From the NCBI RefSeq assembly GCF_015207655.1, contig NZ_JADEWN010000064.1, positions 1 to 36,764 on the forward strand: DNA of 36,764 nt. Reading direction: 5' to 3'. The notes beneath the pieces are model-generated. The model had not been told where the DNA came from and did not search any database. It saw only the letters and a list, made by a program, of their open reading frames with translations. The position numbers and the translations under genes are program-made. Below are positions 23,946 through 32,151 of the stretch, piece by piece; positions within the stretch are counted from its first letter, which is position 1, and the number at the start of each line of letters is the position of its first letter. The DNA is from Gloeocapsopsis crepidinum LEGE 06123 (lineage in GTDB: Bacteria; Cyanobacteriota; Cyanobacteriia; Cyanobacteriales; Chroococcidiopsidaceae).

Positions 23946-24770
23946 ATGCTAAACTCTGGGCGACCCTTTGCCAGCTACCACCTTTGGTCTTTGTTTGCCC
24001 CAGCTACAGGGCAAGAAAGATGGCATTGTCAAATGAAACGAGGGTTTATCAAAGCGCGGCAAAAAGAACCGTTAATCAAATCACTATCAGCTAAAGTTAG
24101 TCCACCACAACGAATTGGTTTACTTGCGCAAAAGGGTGTTTACGAATTTCATCATCATCGTCAATGGTTAACTCAGCCTGATGGTGTGGAACAAGTTGCC
24201 CAACTGCTGAAGTTAAGTAAATCGAGTATTGAGATTCAGCAGCGCGTTATTCAAATTCTGAGAAACTACCATCATCGTCCTGTTTTGCTGGGAAAACACA
24301 TTATTCAACTTACGAGTGGTGATGAAGGATTTCCTCAACCAATTGTCATTCACCAAAAAAACTATCAATTTCGGCTGTACGCCACGATGGATTGTGTGTT
24401 CGTAGAAGCTGATAAAATTTTGCACATTCTAGATTTTAAAACTGGCAGATCGGCTTTTGACGAGCGACAGGCACTTGTCTATTTACTTGCAGCCCGCTAT
24501 CTGTATCCTGACTATCAAGCCGTTGCTTCATTCTACAACTTAGAACGATGTAAAAAGTCTGAGTTAATTAGTGTGACTTCTAGTCAACTTGACGCTGTAG
24601 AAGATCAGTTAGCTCAAGTGGCAATCCAACATCAGCAAGATATGCACCATTATCAACAACATCCACATAACTTTAGCAAGATTTTTCCGCCAAATCCTGG
24701 CAATCACTGTCGTTATTGCCCATTTAGTCCTGTTTGCGAATTTTCTGGCGTTAAACAAGATAAATCTTAA
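23946..24770 (+). CDS. PD-(D/E)XK nuclease-family protein with C-terminal cysteine cluster
   Basis: 274 residues from the ATG at 23946 (MLNSGRPFASYHLWSLF); a TTG at 23916 is possible but cyanobacterial relatives begin near RP-ASYHLWS. The nuclease core is a RecB/Cas4-like PDDEXK_1 fold: YATMDCVFVEADKILHILDF, with D163 and K165 in LDFKTG, and a following helix ERQALVYLLAARYLYP. The C-terminal GNHCRYCPFSPVCEF (C255, C258, C264), together with C28, could ligate a 4Fe-4S cluster as in Cas4 and AddB. No cas genes or CRISPR array are in the window, so it is a stand-alone protein with unknown DNA substrate. It overlaps convergent rsmI by 4 bp. Confidence 0.75.
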   Translation: MLNSGRPFASYHLWSLFAPATGQERWHCQMKRGFIKARQKEPLIKSLSAKVSPPQRIGLLAQKGVYEFHHHRQWLTQPDGVEQVAQLLKLSKSSIEIQQRVIQILRNYHHRPVLLGKHIIQLTSGDEGFPQPIVIHQKNYQFRLYATMDCVFVEADKILHILDFKTGRSAFDERQALVYLLAARYLYPDYQAVASFYNLERCKKSELISVTSSQLDAVEDQLAQVAIQHQQDMHHYQQHPHNFSKIFPPNPGNHCRYCPFSPVCEFSGVKQDKS

Positions 24771-25639
24771 TCGCTACAATCTGTTGAAGAAGATAAATTG
24801 GGTAGCGCTAAAGCTATTTGGTAAATTTGACTGCGCGAAAGCGATATTTCTTTCGCTAACTGACGACTCGCTTGCGATCGCGAGATTCCCTGCGCCATGA
24901 TTTTTTGTAACTCGACTTTGATTTCTGCTTCAGTTAGATGGAGTTGACTTGGTGGTACTCCAGCAACAACAAGCGTGTATTCTCCTTGCGGTTCGCGTTG
25001 GTTGTAGTGTGCGATCGCATTCATAATACTGCCGCGCCAAAATTCTTCATGCAGTTTAGTTAACTCGCGGGCTAAGACGATTTGCCGATCTTGTCCAAAC
25101 ACGTTGGCGAAGTCTTGCAGCGTTTGTCGCAATCGATGCGGCGATTCATAAAAAATCATTGTCCGTGATTCTGTTTCTAAAGCTTCTTTACGCTGTTGGC
25201 GTTCTTTTTCTTTCGCAGGCAAAAAACCTTCAAACACAAATCGATCTGTCGGTAATCCTGCCGCACACAACGCAGTAACGACTGCACTCGCACCAGGAAT
25301 TGGAACAACTGGGATGCTTGCTGCAATACACGCCTTGACAAGTTCGTAACCAGGATCGGATATTGCAGGCATTCCTGCATCTGTCACAAGGGCGATCGCT
25401 TTTCCTTCACTCAGTTTCTGCACTAATTCAGGAATGCGACTGTTACGATTGTGTTCGTGGTAACTTAACTGCGGTGTCGCAATTTGAAAATGTTGTAGTA
25501 ACTTTCCTGTGTGTCTTGTATCTTCTGCTGCAATTAAATCCACTGACTGCAAAATCCGTACTGCACGGAAGGTCATATCTTCTAGATTACCAATAGGTGT
25601 TCCTACCACATAAAGTGTTCCGGTTTCTGCCGCCTGCAT
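24767..25639 (-). CDS. rsmI: 16S rRNA (cytidine1402-2'-O)-methyltransferase
   Basis: SAM-dependent tetrapyrrole-methylase-fold enzyme that methylates the ribose of C1402 in the decoding centre. At 290 residues it is the usual size. It has GTLYVVGTPIGNLEDMTFRA at the N-terminus (6-25), then AAEDTRHTGKLL, the loop LVTDAGMPAISDPGYELV (85-102), PGASAVVTAL and MIFYESPHRL. Residues about 235-290 form a helical, helix-turn-helix-like tail (GISRSQASRQLAKE). The gene is monocistronic and convergent with the nuclease gene, sharing 4 bp. Confidence 0.93.
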   Translation of the reverse strand: MQAAETGTLYVVGTPIGNLEDMTFRAVRILQSVDLIAAEDTRHTGKLLQHFQIATPQLSYHEHNRNSRIPELVQKLSEGKAIALVTDAGMPAISDPGYELVKACIAASIPVVPIPGASAVVTALCAAGLPTDRFVFEGFLPAKEKERQQRKEALETESRTMIFYESPHRLRQTLQDFANVFGQDRQIVLARELTKLHEEFWRGSIMNAIAHYNQREPQGEYTLVVAGVPPSQLHLTEAEIKVELQKIMAQGISRSQASRQLAKEISLSRSQIYQIALALPNLSSSTDCSD

Positions 25640-26067
25640 CGTATTGTTGGGGTTAAGGATAATACCGATAGAGTAATCTGACTTGTTTGTATATAGTGAA
25701 TCTACCTATTTTATCAAACTATAATAGTAGTCCAAGTATATTTATTCAGTAAAATCTCGCTAGCAGAATCATAATCATGAATCATAAGCTCATGGTCATT
25801 GTATTACTTTTACTTTAATTAATTATCTCTTGATATAATTGACTTTTTATATAATTTTTGGGTAAATTAATAGAGATTTTATCTAAAGTTGATTTTATTA
25901 AGTTAAACATGCATGATAATATTTAAGCTCATTGGATGTTGATGGATTTAAATTTATATAAAGTGCTGAACTATATTAACTGTTTATAAAAAAATCATCA
26001 AAGTAGAAGGAACTCTCTCATTTATATATTAATCAACAATTATATATTTCAGGGGTAAAAGTATTCA
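25640..26067. other. AT-rich spacer between divergent rsmI and SLH gene
   Basis: 428 bp, markedly AT-rich, without a credible ORF, tRNA or known RNA. It must carry promoters for rsmI (minus) and for the SLH gene (plus); the latter is likely to have a long leader. An AGGGG ribosome binding site precedes the SLH ATG. I could not assign the promoters. Confidence 0.5.
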
Positions 26068-26805
26068 ATGTTGAATTTTAAAGGTCGCTCTTTTCCTAAC
26101 TTATTAGTTGGGCTAGGAGTAATAACTAGCGTATTCACATTATCATTACAAAAACCTGCCGCAGCTCAGTATACTAACCAGTATCCATTGTTTTACGATC
26201 TTCAGGGAAATTGGGCGAATTCTTGTATCGTAAAGTTAGCCAATCAAGGAATCATTAATGGTTATCCAGATGGTAGCTTTCGCCCAATGATGTACATTAA
26301 TCGTGCAGAATTTGCAGCAATAGTAGGCAAAGCTTTTCCTCAAATTCCTCGAACACGTAGGCGAGTAGAATTTAGAGATGTTCATGTATATGACTGGGCA
26401 CATAATCATGTTGCAGAAGCGTACCAAAGAAACTTTTTATCCGGCTATCCAGGAAGAGTATTTAAACCAAACCAAAGAATTACTCGCTCTCAAGTCTTAG
26501 TTGCTTTAGCAAGTGGATTAAATTATGTTCCTAGTAGAAATGTTACATCAACATTAAAAACAAATTTTGCTGATGCTAATAAAATTCCTCGGTACGCCCA
26601 GAGCAAAATAGCAGCAGCAACAGAAAGAAGTATTGTAGTTAATTACCCAGATATCAGGTTTCTACATCCTAACAAGCAAGCAACACGAGCAGAAGTAGCA
26701 GCGTTTCTGTGTCAAGCTTTGGCGAGTCCTAATGAGGCGTCTGTCGTTCCCCAGCAATATATCGTAAATAATCCAATTCCACTAACGGCTCAATCTCCCT
26801 ACTAA
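26068..26805 (+). CDS. Secreted S-layer-homology (SLH) domain protein
   Basis: 245 residues. An N-terminal signal peptide (hydrophobic LLVGLGVITSVFTLSL, cleavage likely after PAAA at about residue 33) is followed by three SLH-type repeats. Recognisable pieces are NWANSCIVKLANQGIINGYP and FRPMMYINRAEFAAIVGKAF; DWAHNHVAEAYQRNFLSGYP and ITRSQVLVALASGL; and YAQSKIAAATERSIVVNYP and ATRAEVAAFLCQAL. SLH domains anchor proteins to peptidoglycan-linked polymers of the envelope. It lacks the OprB porin barrel that many cyanobacterial SLH proteins carry, so it is a small periplasmic or surface protein of unknown role. It stands alone. Confidence 0.85.
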   Translation: MLNFKGRSFPNLLVGLGVITSVFTLSLQKPAAAQYTNQYPLFYDLQGNWANSCIVKLANQGIINGYPDGSFRPMMYINRAEFAAIVGKAFPQIPRTRRRVEFRDVHVYDWAHNHVAEAYQRNFLSGYPGRVFKPNQRITRSQVLVALASGLNYVPSRNVTSTLKTNFADANKIPRYAQSKIAAATERSIVVNYPDIRFLHPNKQATRAEVAAFLCQALASPNEASVVPQQYIVNNPIPLTAQSPY

Positions 26806-26883
26806 ACTACAGACATAAAGCTTAATCTTTTGTGTAGACTTCCCAATCTATCCTACGGGAGTCTACGCCTATGTGGTTCAAAA

Positions 26884-27747
26884 ATGAGTCGGAAAACCAA
26901 ACTAGGACTATTTATTGGTTTAGTTACTATAGATTTCATCTACTTAGCACAATGTGTTCCCCACAGTAATCAAAAAATAGTTGCAACTGACTATACTTTA
27001 GCTGCTGGTGGTCCTGCGACAAATGCTGCAATTACATTTAGTTATTGGGATCGAGCAAAACTACTCGGTGAATTCGGTTTGCATCCACTACAAAATTTGC
27101 TTGTGGCAGATTTAGAGACTTATCAAGTTATAGTTCAAGACTTAAATCCTACAAAACTAGAACCACCGCCAGTATCCTCAATTATTGTTACAGAAGCGAC
27201 CGGAGAACGGGCAGTTATTTCGATTAACGCGGTAAAAACTCAAGTTACTGGCGATCGCCTTCCTGAAGATATTTTGCAAGGAGTAGATATTGTCTTAGTT
27301 GATGGACATCAGATGTTAGTTGGACAAGCGATCGCCCAACAAGCTAAAGAGAAACATATCCCTGTTGTCATCGATGGTGGAAGTTGGAAACCTGGATTTG
27401 AAAAAGTCTTGCCCTTTGTCGATTATGCTGTGTGTTCGGCAAATTTCTATCCCCCAGGCTGCAACAATACGACAGAAGTATTTGCTTATCTTACTGATGT
27501 GGGTATTCCTTACATTGCCATCACCCAGGGAGAAAACCCAATTCAATACCAAATAAACGATAAGCACAATAGTGTTGTAGTTCCTAAAGTCAAAGCTGTT
27601 GACACCTTAGGGGCTGGTGATATTTTTCACGGTGCTTTTTGTCATTACATTCTGCAAGCTAACTTTCCTGAAGCCTTAGCTGCTGCTGCGCGTGTTGCTG
27701 CTTCTTCTTGCGAATTTTTTGGTACACGACGCTGGATGCAACAATAA
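26884..27747 (+). CDS. PfkB-family carbohydrate/nucleoside kinase
   Basis: 287 residues from the ATG at 26884 (MSRKTKLGLFIGLVTIDFIY); a GTG at 26830 would add 18 residues of spacer-like sequence. It is a ribokinase-type fold: N-terminal G-VTIDF and the sugar-binding AAGGPATNAAI (the family's AxGGKxxNxA loop), and the C-terminal signature VDTLGAGDIFHGAF with D240 and the catalytic base D246. The substrate is unassigned; the protein is shorter than fructokinases and resembles a cyanobacterial ribokinase-like group. A SLH gene ends 78 bp upstream and repeat A follows downstream. Confidence 0.85.
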   Translation: MSRKTKLGLFIGLVTIDFIYLAQCVPHSNQKIVATDYTLAAGGPATNAAITFSYWDRAKLLGEFGLHPLQNLLVADLETYQVIVQDLNPTKLEPPPVSSIIVTEATGERAVISINAVKTQVTGDRLPEDILQGVDIVLVDGHQMLVGQAIAQQAKEKHIPVVIDGGSWKPGFEKVLPFVDYAVCSANFYPPGCNNTTEVFAYLTDVGIPYIAITQGENPIQYQINDKHNSVVVPKVKAVDTLGAGDIFHGAFCHYILQANFPEALAAAARVAASSCEFFGTRRWMQQ

Positions 27748-27767
27748 AGATACCCTTCAACTGAAGC

Positions 27768-27808
27768 AGTCCACGGAGGTGGATTTTATTTCTCTAGCAG
27801 CGAATTTA
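27768..27808 (-). repeat. Dispersed intergenic repeat A, copy 3 (inverted)
   Basis: Contains AGTCCACGGAGGTGGATT and TCTAGCAGCGAATTTA, the reverse complement of the repeat A block AAATTCGCTGCTAG plus the AGTCCACCTCCGTGGACT hairpin. It lies between the PfkB gene and the Uma2 pseudogene. Confidence 0.55.
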
Positions 27809-27834
27809 TTTACACCCGCATTTAAGTCATAATC

Positions 27835-28418
27835 ATGGCAAGCAGCACCCTAATTGGTAGCTTAACTATGGCACTAGCTATACAACAATATCCTAGAGAG
27901 ACTACTGACACTTTATTAGAAGACTTCATCTACCCATCCTGTAGATGATGCAGAATGGGTAGATGAACAGGTAGTAGAAAAAACAGGAATGACAGTTAGA
28001 CACGGTGTAGTTCAAGGTAGATTAAGCCGTCTCTGGGGAAATCATGCTTTTGATGGACAAGGAGGAGAACCATGTACAGAAGTCCCATGTCGCACTACCA
28101 AACAAGTACGCCGTCCTGATGTAGCTTATATTACTCCTGAATTACTCGCTCAATTTGGTTGACCTGCGACTTTTCCTCAAAGTTTTCCCTTAATTGCTGA
28201 AATTGCTTCTCCGACAAGATTTTGCGGAAGATTTATTTGCCAAAGCTAGAGAATACCTAGACTCAGGTTGTGCAGAAGTATGGCTAGTATTTCCTGATGC
28301 AAAGTGGATATTAATTCTGACCCAAAATCAGCATTTGTGATTTACAGCCGATGAAGTCGTTAGCACTAAAGTTGTGTTGACAGGTTTTAGTATTATTGTG
28401 CAGGAACTCGTAGCTTAG
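27835..28418 (+). pseudogene. Uma2-family (DUF820) nuclease-like gene, inactivated
   Basis: Reads MASSTLIGSLTMALAIQQYP before a stop at the DFIYPSCR end. It resumes in another frame as DAEWVDEQVVEKTGMTVRHG, with CRTTKQVRRPDVAYITPELL and a stop after LAQFG. Then come FPLIAEIASP, a frameshift, and EDLFAKAREYLDSGCAEVWL; an in-frame TGA interrupts TQNQHL, and the end is VLTGFSIIVQELVA. The order (substrate region, PDVAY, IEIxSP, AKxxEYLxxGxxEVW) is that of Uma2/DUF820 proteins. At least one frameshift near each end of the core and two or three stop codons show it is dead. An intact member lies 1.1 kb downstream at 29539-30333. Confidence 0.8.
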
Positions 28419-28496
28419 CCAATTAATTGATTGAGATATCCAACGAAACGAAGGCAATGGGCTAAAATCTAGGGGTTCATCGACGCTGGTGGCATA

Positions 28497-29354
28497 ATGA
28501 AGGAGCTAGAGGAAATTTTAGCGATCGCGCGTTCCGTAGGTTGGGGCGCATCGTATTTGTTACGTTCTTATTACCAAGCGGATATTAATGAAGGTAATCT
28601 GGAAATTAAAGAGAAAAAAGATGGTCCTGTGACCTCAGCAGATCTTGCAGTAAACCACTATATCTTAGATAAACTCAAGAGCAATTTGGGAGATGACGAC
28701 TTTGCTTACATGAGTGAAGAAACTTATAAGTCGCAATCCCCTGAGTATTTTAATAAACCTTGGGTTTGGATTATCGATCCATTGGATGGAACGCGAGATT
28801 TTATTGATAAAACTGGCGAATATGCAATTCACATTGCTTTAGTTAAAGATCAGCGTCCCGTGCTTGCCATTGTTGCGTGCCCAGAGTTAGAAAAACTGTA
28901 CTATGCAATGCTTGGTGGTGGTAGCTTTGCTGAAACTCGTAATGGTGGAGTTACGCCGATTAAAGTTTCAGATCGCAACCAAGCGGAAGATTTAACCTTA
29001 GTTGTTAGCCGTACACACCGCGATCAACGCTTCAATCAACTGTTAGAACACCTTCCTTGCAAGAAGCAAAAATTTGTTGGTAGTGTTGGCTGCAAAATTG
29101 CCACAATTATTGAACAAGAAGCAGATATCTATATTTCACTTTCTGGTAAATCTGCACCAAAAGATTGGGATATGGCTGCACCAGAGTTAATTTTAACCGA
29201 AGCTGGCGGACAGTTTACGCACTTTGATGGTAGCCCTTTACAATACAACACTGGAGATGTGAATCAGTGGGGTGGTTTAATGGCGAGTAACGGTCACTGT
29301 CACACTCAACTCTGTCAAGAAGCCGAAAGAATTTTAGTTCAAATAGACGGTTAA
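28497..29354 (+). CDS. cysQ: 3'(2'),5'-bisphosphate nucleotidase, inositol monophosphatase family
   Basis: 285 residues. Li+-sensitive, Mg2+-dependent phosphatase fold. The metal ligands are E74 and E75 in MSEET, D94, D97 and T99 in DPLDGTRDF, and D225 in KDWDMAAPELI. KKDGPVTSADLAVN (40-53) is the N-terminal family block. The usual reaction is removal of the 3' phosphate of PAP or PAPS, which keeps sulphate assimilation going; inositol or fructose phosphates are alternatives that sequence cannot exclude. The start lies about 80 bp after the Uma2 remnant, and a hairpin terminator follows. Confidence 0.88.
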   Translation: MKELEEILAIARSVGWGASYLLRSYYQADINEGNLEIKEKKDGPVTSADLAVNHYILDKLKSNLGDDDFAYMSEETYKSQSPEYFNKPWVWIIDPLDGTRDFIDKTGEYAIHIALVKDQRPVLAIVACPELEKLYYAMLGGGSFAETRNGGVTPIKVSDRNQAEDLTLVVSRTHRDQRFNQLLEHLPCKKQKFVGSVGCKIATIIEQEADIYISLSGKSAPKDWDMAAPELILTEAGGQFTHFDGSPLQYNTGDVNQWGGLMASNGHCHTQLCQEAERILVQIDG

Positions 29355-29467
29355 CAAGTCACGCGGATCATGTTGTTGCAGTTGAGTGCATGACTCATCC
29401 CACCAAATGATCCGTTGTATTAGGCGATCATTTACTCTCAAAACGGCGATCGCATTGCGGAATACTT

Positions 29468-29490
29468 GAGCAAAGTTTTTTGCTCATTTT
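29468..29490 (+). terminator. Hairpin downstream of cysQ
   Basis: GAGCAAA and TTTGCTC pair over 7 bp with a short T-rich loop, followed by ATTTT. It lies 114 bp after the cysQ stop and before the Uma2 gene. Confidence 0.5.
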
Positions 29491-29538
29491 CCAGTAGTAT
29501 ATAAGTACCAATACTGGGTATATACCTCTGAAACAGCC

Positions 29539-30333
29539 ATGTCAGAAATTACCCTTGAAGAATTAGGTGTGGCATTGCCCCCCACTCAAGATGAGTTACC
29601 TTGCGATGATGGTATTCCGATGGAAACCCAACGGCATAAAGTTCAAATGAATTTGCTAATTCATAGCTTATTGCCTTGGCTTGACAAGCGATCGGATGGA
29701 TACGCGAGTGGTAATATGTTCGTCTACTTTAGTCTGGCGCAAGTGCGCAATCAAGACTTTAGAGGTCCAGACTTTTTTGCGGTGTTAGGCGTACCTAAAA
29801 GAGAACGCAAAAGTTGGGTAGTGTGGGAAGAAGGAAAAGCGCCAGATGTTGTAATTGAATTACTTTCTGACAGCACTGCACAAGCAGATAAAAATGAAAA
29901 GAAGCTAATTTATCAAAATCAGCTACGTGTACCAGAATATTTTTGGTTTGACCCATTCAATCCTGAGGACTGGGCTGGATTCTTCTTACAGCATGGAGTC
30001 TATCAACCTATAATGCCCAATGCTCAAAATCAATTAGTTAGTCAGTCCCTCGGTTTGGCACTGCAACGCTGGCAAGGTACTTATGAGGGTGTAGAAGCAA
30101 CTTGGTTACGCTGGACAACTTTAGACGGAGAATTGTTACCAACTTTTGCTGAACAAGAATATCAACGCGCTGAACAAGAATATCAACGCGCTGAACAAGA
30201 ACGTCAACGCGCTGAACAAGCACAGTCTTTGTTACAACAGACAATTCGGAATCTATTACAAGAAGGCATGACAGTAGAACAAGTAGCTAGATTAACAGGG
30301 TTATCACAGGCACAAGTTGAACAACTCAGATGA
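29539..30333 (+). CDS. Uma2-family (DUF820) nuclease-like protein with repeat-built coiled coil
   Basis: 264 residues. The Uma2 domain (about 20-190) has RNQDFRGPDFFAVLGV, then PDVVIELLSDSTAQADKNEK, and LRVPEYFWFDP, matching the restriction-endonuclease-like PD-(D/E)XK fold. E in VIELLS and K in the following helix are the expected active-site region. A linker from about 190 ends in three tandem heptads, AEQEYQR, AEQEYQR and AEQERQR, then a helical tail with an HTH-like MTVEQVARLTGLSQAQ. Uma2 proteins are numerous in cyanobacteria and their function is not established. A dead paralogue lies upstream at 27835-28418. Confidence 0.88.
   Translation: MSEITLEELGVALPPTQDELPCDDGIPMETQRHKVQMNLLIHSLLPWLDKRSDGYASGNMFVYFSLAQVRNQDFRGPDFFAVLGVPKRERKSWVVWEEGKAPDVVIELLSDSTAQADKNEKKLIYQNQLRVPEYFWFDPFNPEDWAGFFLQHGVYQPIMPNAQNQLVSQSLGLALQRWQGTYEGVEATWLRWTTLDGELLPTFAEQEYQRAEQEYQRAEQERQRAEQAQSLLQQTIRNLLQEGMTVEQVARLTGLSQAQVEQLR
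30148..30210 (+). repeat. Three tandem 21-bp repeats in the Uma2 gene
   Basis: GCTGAACAAGAATATCAACG(C) occurs twice exactly and once with two changes (AATAT to AACGT), followed by a partial fourth unit. Each unit encodes one heptad, AEQEYQR, so changes in copy number keep the frame and lengthen the coiled coil by one heptad. Confidence 0.85.
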
Positions 30334-30475
30334 ATGTGCTATTTAGCTTTCCCAAAGCCAGGTAATTGGTAACAGATAATTAGTCATTGGAAAGAATATT
30401 CATTAACAATTGCCCATTACCCATTTCTAATAATGTAATTTCTATCTATACTCACCTTACTTGTTACTTTTGAGG

Positions 30476-31363
30476 TTAAACTTCAGCTACTGCGCGTTCA
30501 ATCAAACGGCGTGCTAAAGTTTGAGTACCAGTGTGTTCGTAGTAGTTTGTTGCTACATCGAGAAAGGCAGCAAGATAATCAAGTTTATCATCAGCAACTT
30601 CAATTGTTTGTTGCAGATTACTAACAACTTTTTGTGGTGTGAGATTTCGTGAAGAAACTAGTCCACTCATCCAACCTTTAACTGAGTCAAAACTTTCACC
30701 AATAAACAGCAGTTTATTTAGAGAAGTCACTCCTGGAATTGCATCACTTATGCGTTGGAAAGTTGCATTTTTTTCTATCTCCTTGGGACTGGTATTATTA
30801 AGAACTGATTGTGCTTTGATGATAAAATCTGGTCCTAATGGAATCAAACCATCAACGCAAACTAAAGCAACCATCCGCATTAATGATTCACCGCTATAGT
30901 CAGCTAAAGAGGCAACAAAATCACCAATGCTATCTCCAGGAATACCGTTAATGTAGCAAAATGCAACTAATTCCGCGACTAATTTGAGACTTAAATCGAT
31001 TGTTTGTGCTTTATCGGCTTTGGGAGTCAGGCGATTCAAGAAACCTAGCAGCGGAACACGTTCGCCGATTTTATTTGCTAATGCAGCTGAACCTAGGGCA
31101 ACATCGGTACTATCAACAGTTTGATATAACCACATGGCGCGTTGATAGCCTTGCGAACGATCATTGTAGAGATAAATAGCCCGTTCGCCAATTTGTTGAA
31201 TTAAGTCTTCGTCAGTTTCTCCTGTAACAACACGAATTGTGTTTTCAAATCCTGTCACATTTTGCCACTGACCAGGAATCACAAAATCTAGCGATCGCAG
31301 CATCGAGACAGTTAAGTTATTGGTTGGTAGATTATCAACCAATTTTTGAATTGGTTTACTCAC
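30476..31363 (-). CDS. Conserved cyanobacterial protein of unknown function
   Basis: 295 residues, no signal peptide and no obvious domain. Mostly helical, with moderately hydrophobic stretches (LVAELVAFCYINGIPGDSIG, LMRMVALVCVDGLIPLGPDF) but none long enough to be a clear membrane helix. It begins MSKPIQKLVDNLPTNNLTVS and ends TLARRLIERAVAEV. I do not recognise a family. Its start lies 45 bp after the stop of the lipoprotein gene on the same strand, so the two are likely co-transcribed. It could be an envelope-associated or soluble helical protein; nothing visible supports an enzymatic role. Confidence 0.7.
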   Translation of the reverse strand: MSKPIQKLVDNLPTNNLTVSMLRSLDFVIPGQWQNVTGFENTIRVVTGETDEDLIQQIGERAIYLYNDRSQGYQRAMWLYQTVDSTDVALGSAALANKIGERVPLLGFLNRLTPKADKAQTIDLSLKLVAELVAFCYINGIPGDSIGDFVASLADYSGESLMRMVALVCVDGLIPLGPDFIIKAQSVLNNTSPKEIEKNATFQRISDAIPGVTSLNKLLFIGESFDSVKGWMSGLVSSRNLTPQKVVSNLQQTIEVADDKLDYLAAFLDVATNYYEHTGTQTLARRLIERAVAEV

Positions 31364-31408
31364 GTTAAGCTCCTATATTTACAAAATTTGTCTCAGTCTG
31401 GGATACAA

Positions 31409-31921
31409 TCACTGCAATTTTGCAAGACCTTGGTAATCGAATTGTTTTAACAAAGCTTCGCGATCGCTGGCTGTAAATAACGCATCGCGAGATAATACTT
31501 TCACTTGATAGCGATCGGCAACTAACACCGCTGTTTGTGTACTACCAATCTCTAATGCAGGATAACCTGCAATCTCTTTTGTAGCATTCTTAAATTTTGC
31601 CGCAGCTGTTGGAAGACTACGCGTATCAGAAATCGCCATCAATGCTACATCTTTCCCGTCTTTTTTCAACTTAGCTTCAGCAAAACCTTTTTTCTCTTGC
31701 GTGTAAACTCGTTCGTAACCGCGACTAGCAGTCGGAAAGAATTGATTAAAACTACCACCTTGAGTCGCATCTTTAGCAACAGCTTGACCACTTTTTTGCT
31801 GGCTACTGTTTGCTTGTACTTCGTCAAAACGCGAGGGTGATTGAGCTTGACAAGCTGTAACGAATAATAAAATTGAGAGTAAAAAAGCCGCCAAAACCCT
31901 ACGCGCATTTGGAAAAATCAT
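31409..31921 (-). CDS. Putative lipoprotein
   Basis: 170 residues. A type II signal peptide is clear: a positively charged start (MIFPNARRVL), a hydrophobic core (AAFLLSILLFV) and lipobox VTAC with the acylated Cys at 24. A Ser/Gln-rich linker (26-60) follows, then a compact domain (about 60-170) with GYERVYTQEKKGFAEAKL and VLVADRYQVKVLSRDALFTA. The protein is expected on the outer face of the cytoplasmic membrane or in the outer membrane. The family is not identified. It is upstream of, and probably co-transcribed with, the hypothetical gene at 30476. Confidence 0.75.
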   Translation of the reverse strand: MIFPNARRVLAAFLLSILLFVTACQAQSPSRFDEVQANSSQQKSGQAVAKDATQGGSFNQFFPTASRGYERVYTQEKKGFAEAKLKKDGKDVALMAISDTRSLPTAAAKFKNATKEIAGYPALEIGSTQTAVLVADRYQVKVLSRDALFTASDREALLKQFDYQGLAKLQ

Positions 31922-31954
31922 TTATGTCTCCTTTAGATTGATTAATAGAAGTTG

Positions 31955-32150
31955 AGGTAGTGATTAGTGGCTAGTTTTGAGTTTTGAATCCTCAAGAGCT
32001 TTGAGTTCTCAGTTTTGTTAGCGTAGCGGTGCGTTAGCACGTTATGAATTGAGTAACTTTCTCAACTTATAACTCAGCACTCTTTACGAGTAACTCTCTT
32101 AAGCTCAGAACTCAACACTCATAACTTATTAACTCCTCTGCTACCCTACT
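31955..32150. repeat. Repeat family B, longest copy, with a repeat C-like core
   Basis: Holds GTAGTGATTAGTGGCTAG, AGTTTTGAGTTTTGAATCC, later AACTCAGCACTCTTTACGAG and AACTCAACACTCATAAC. The 5' and 3' halves pair loosely into a large hairpin. At 32021-32040 it contains GCGTAGCGGTGCGTTAGCAC, resembling the palindromic element inside chlD. It separates the methyltransferase and lipoprotein genes. Confidence 0.45.
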
Positions 32151-32151
32151 C

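Noticed and set aside
23946-24770. Cas4 of a CRISPR system
   Set aside because: No other cas gene and no repeat-spacer array was seen in the window; the protein fits a stand-alone cyanobacterial PD-(D/E)XK family.
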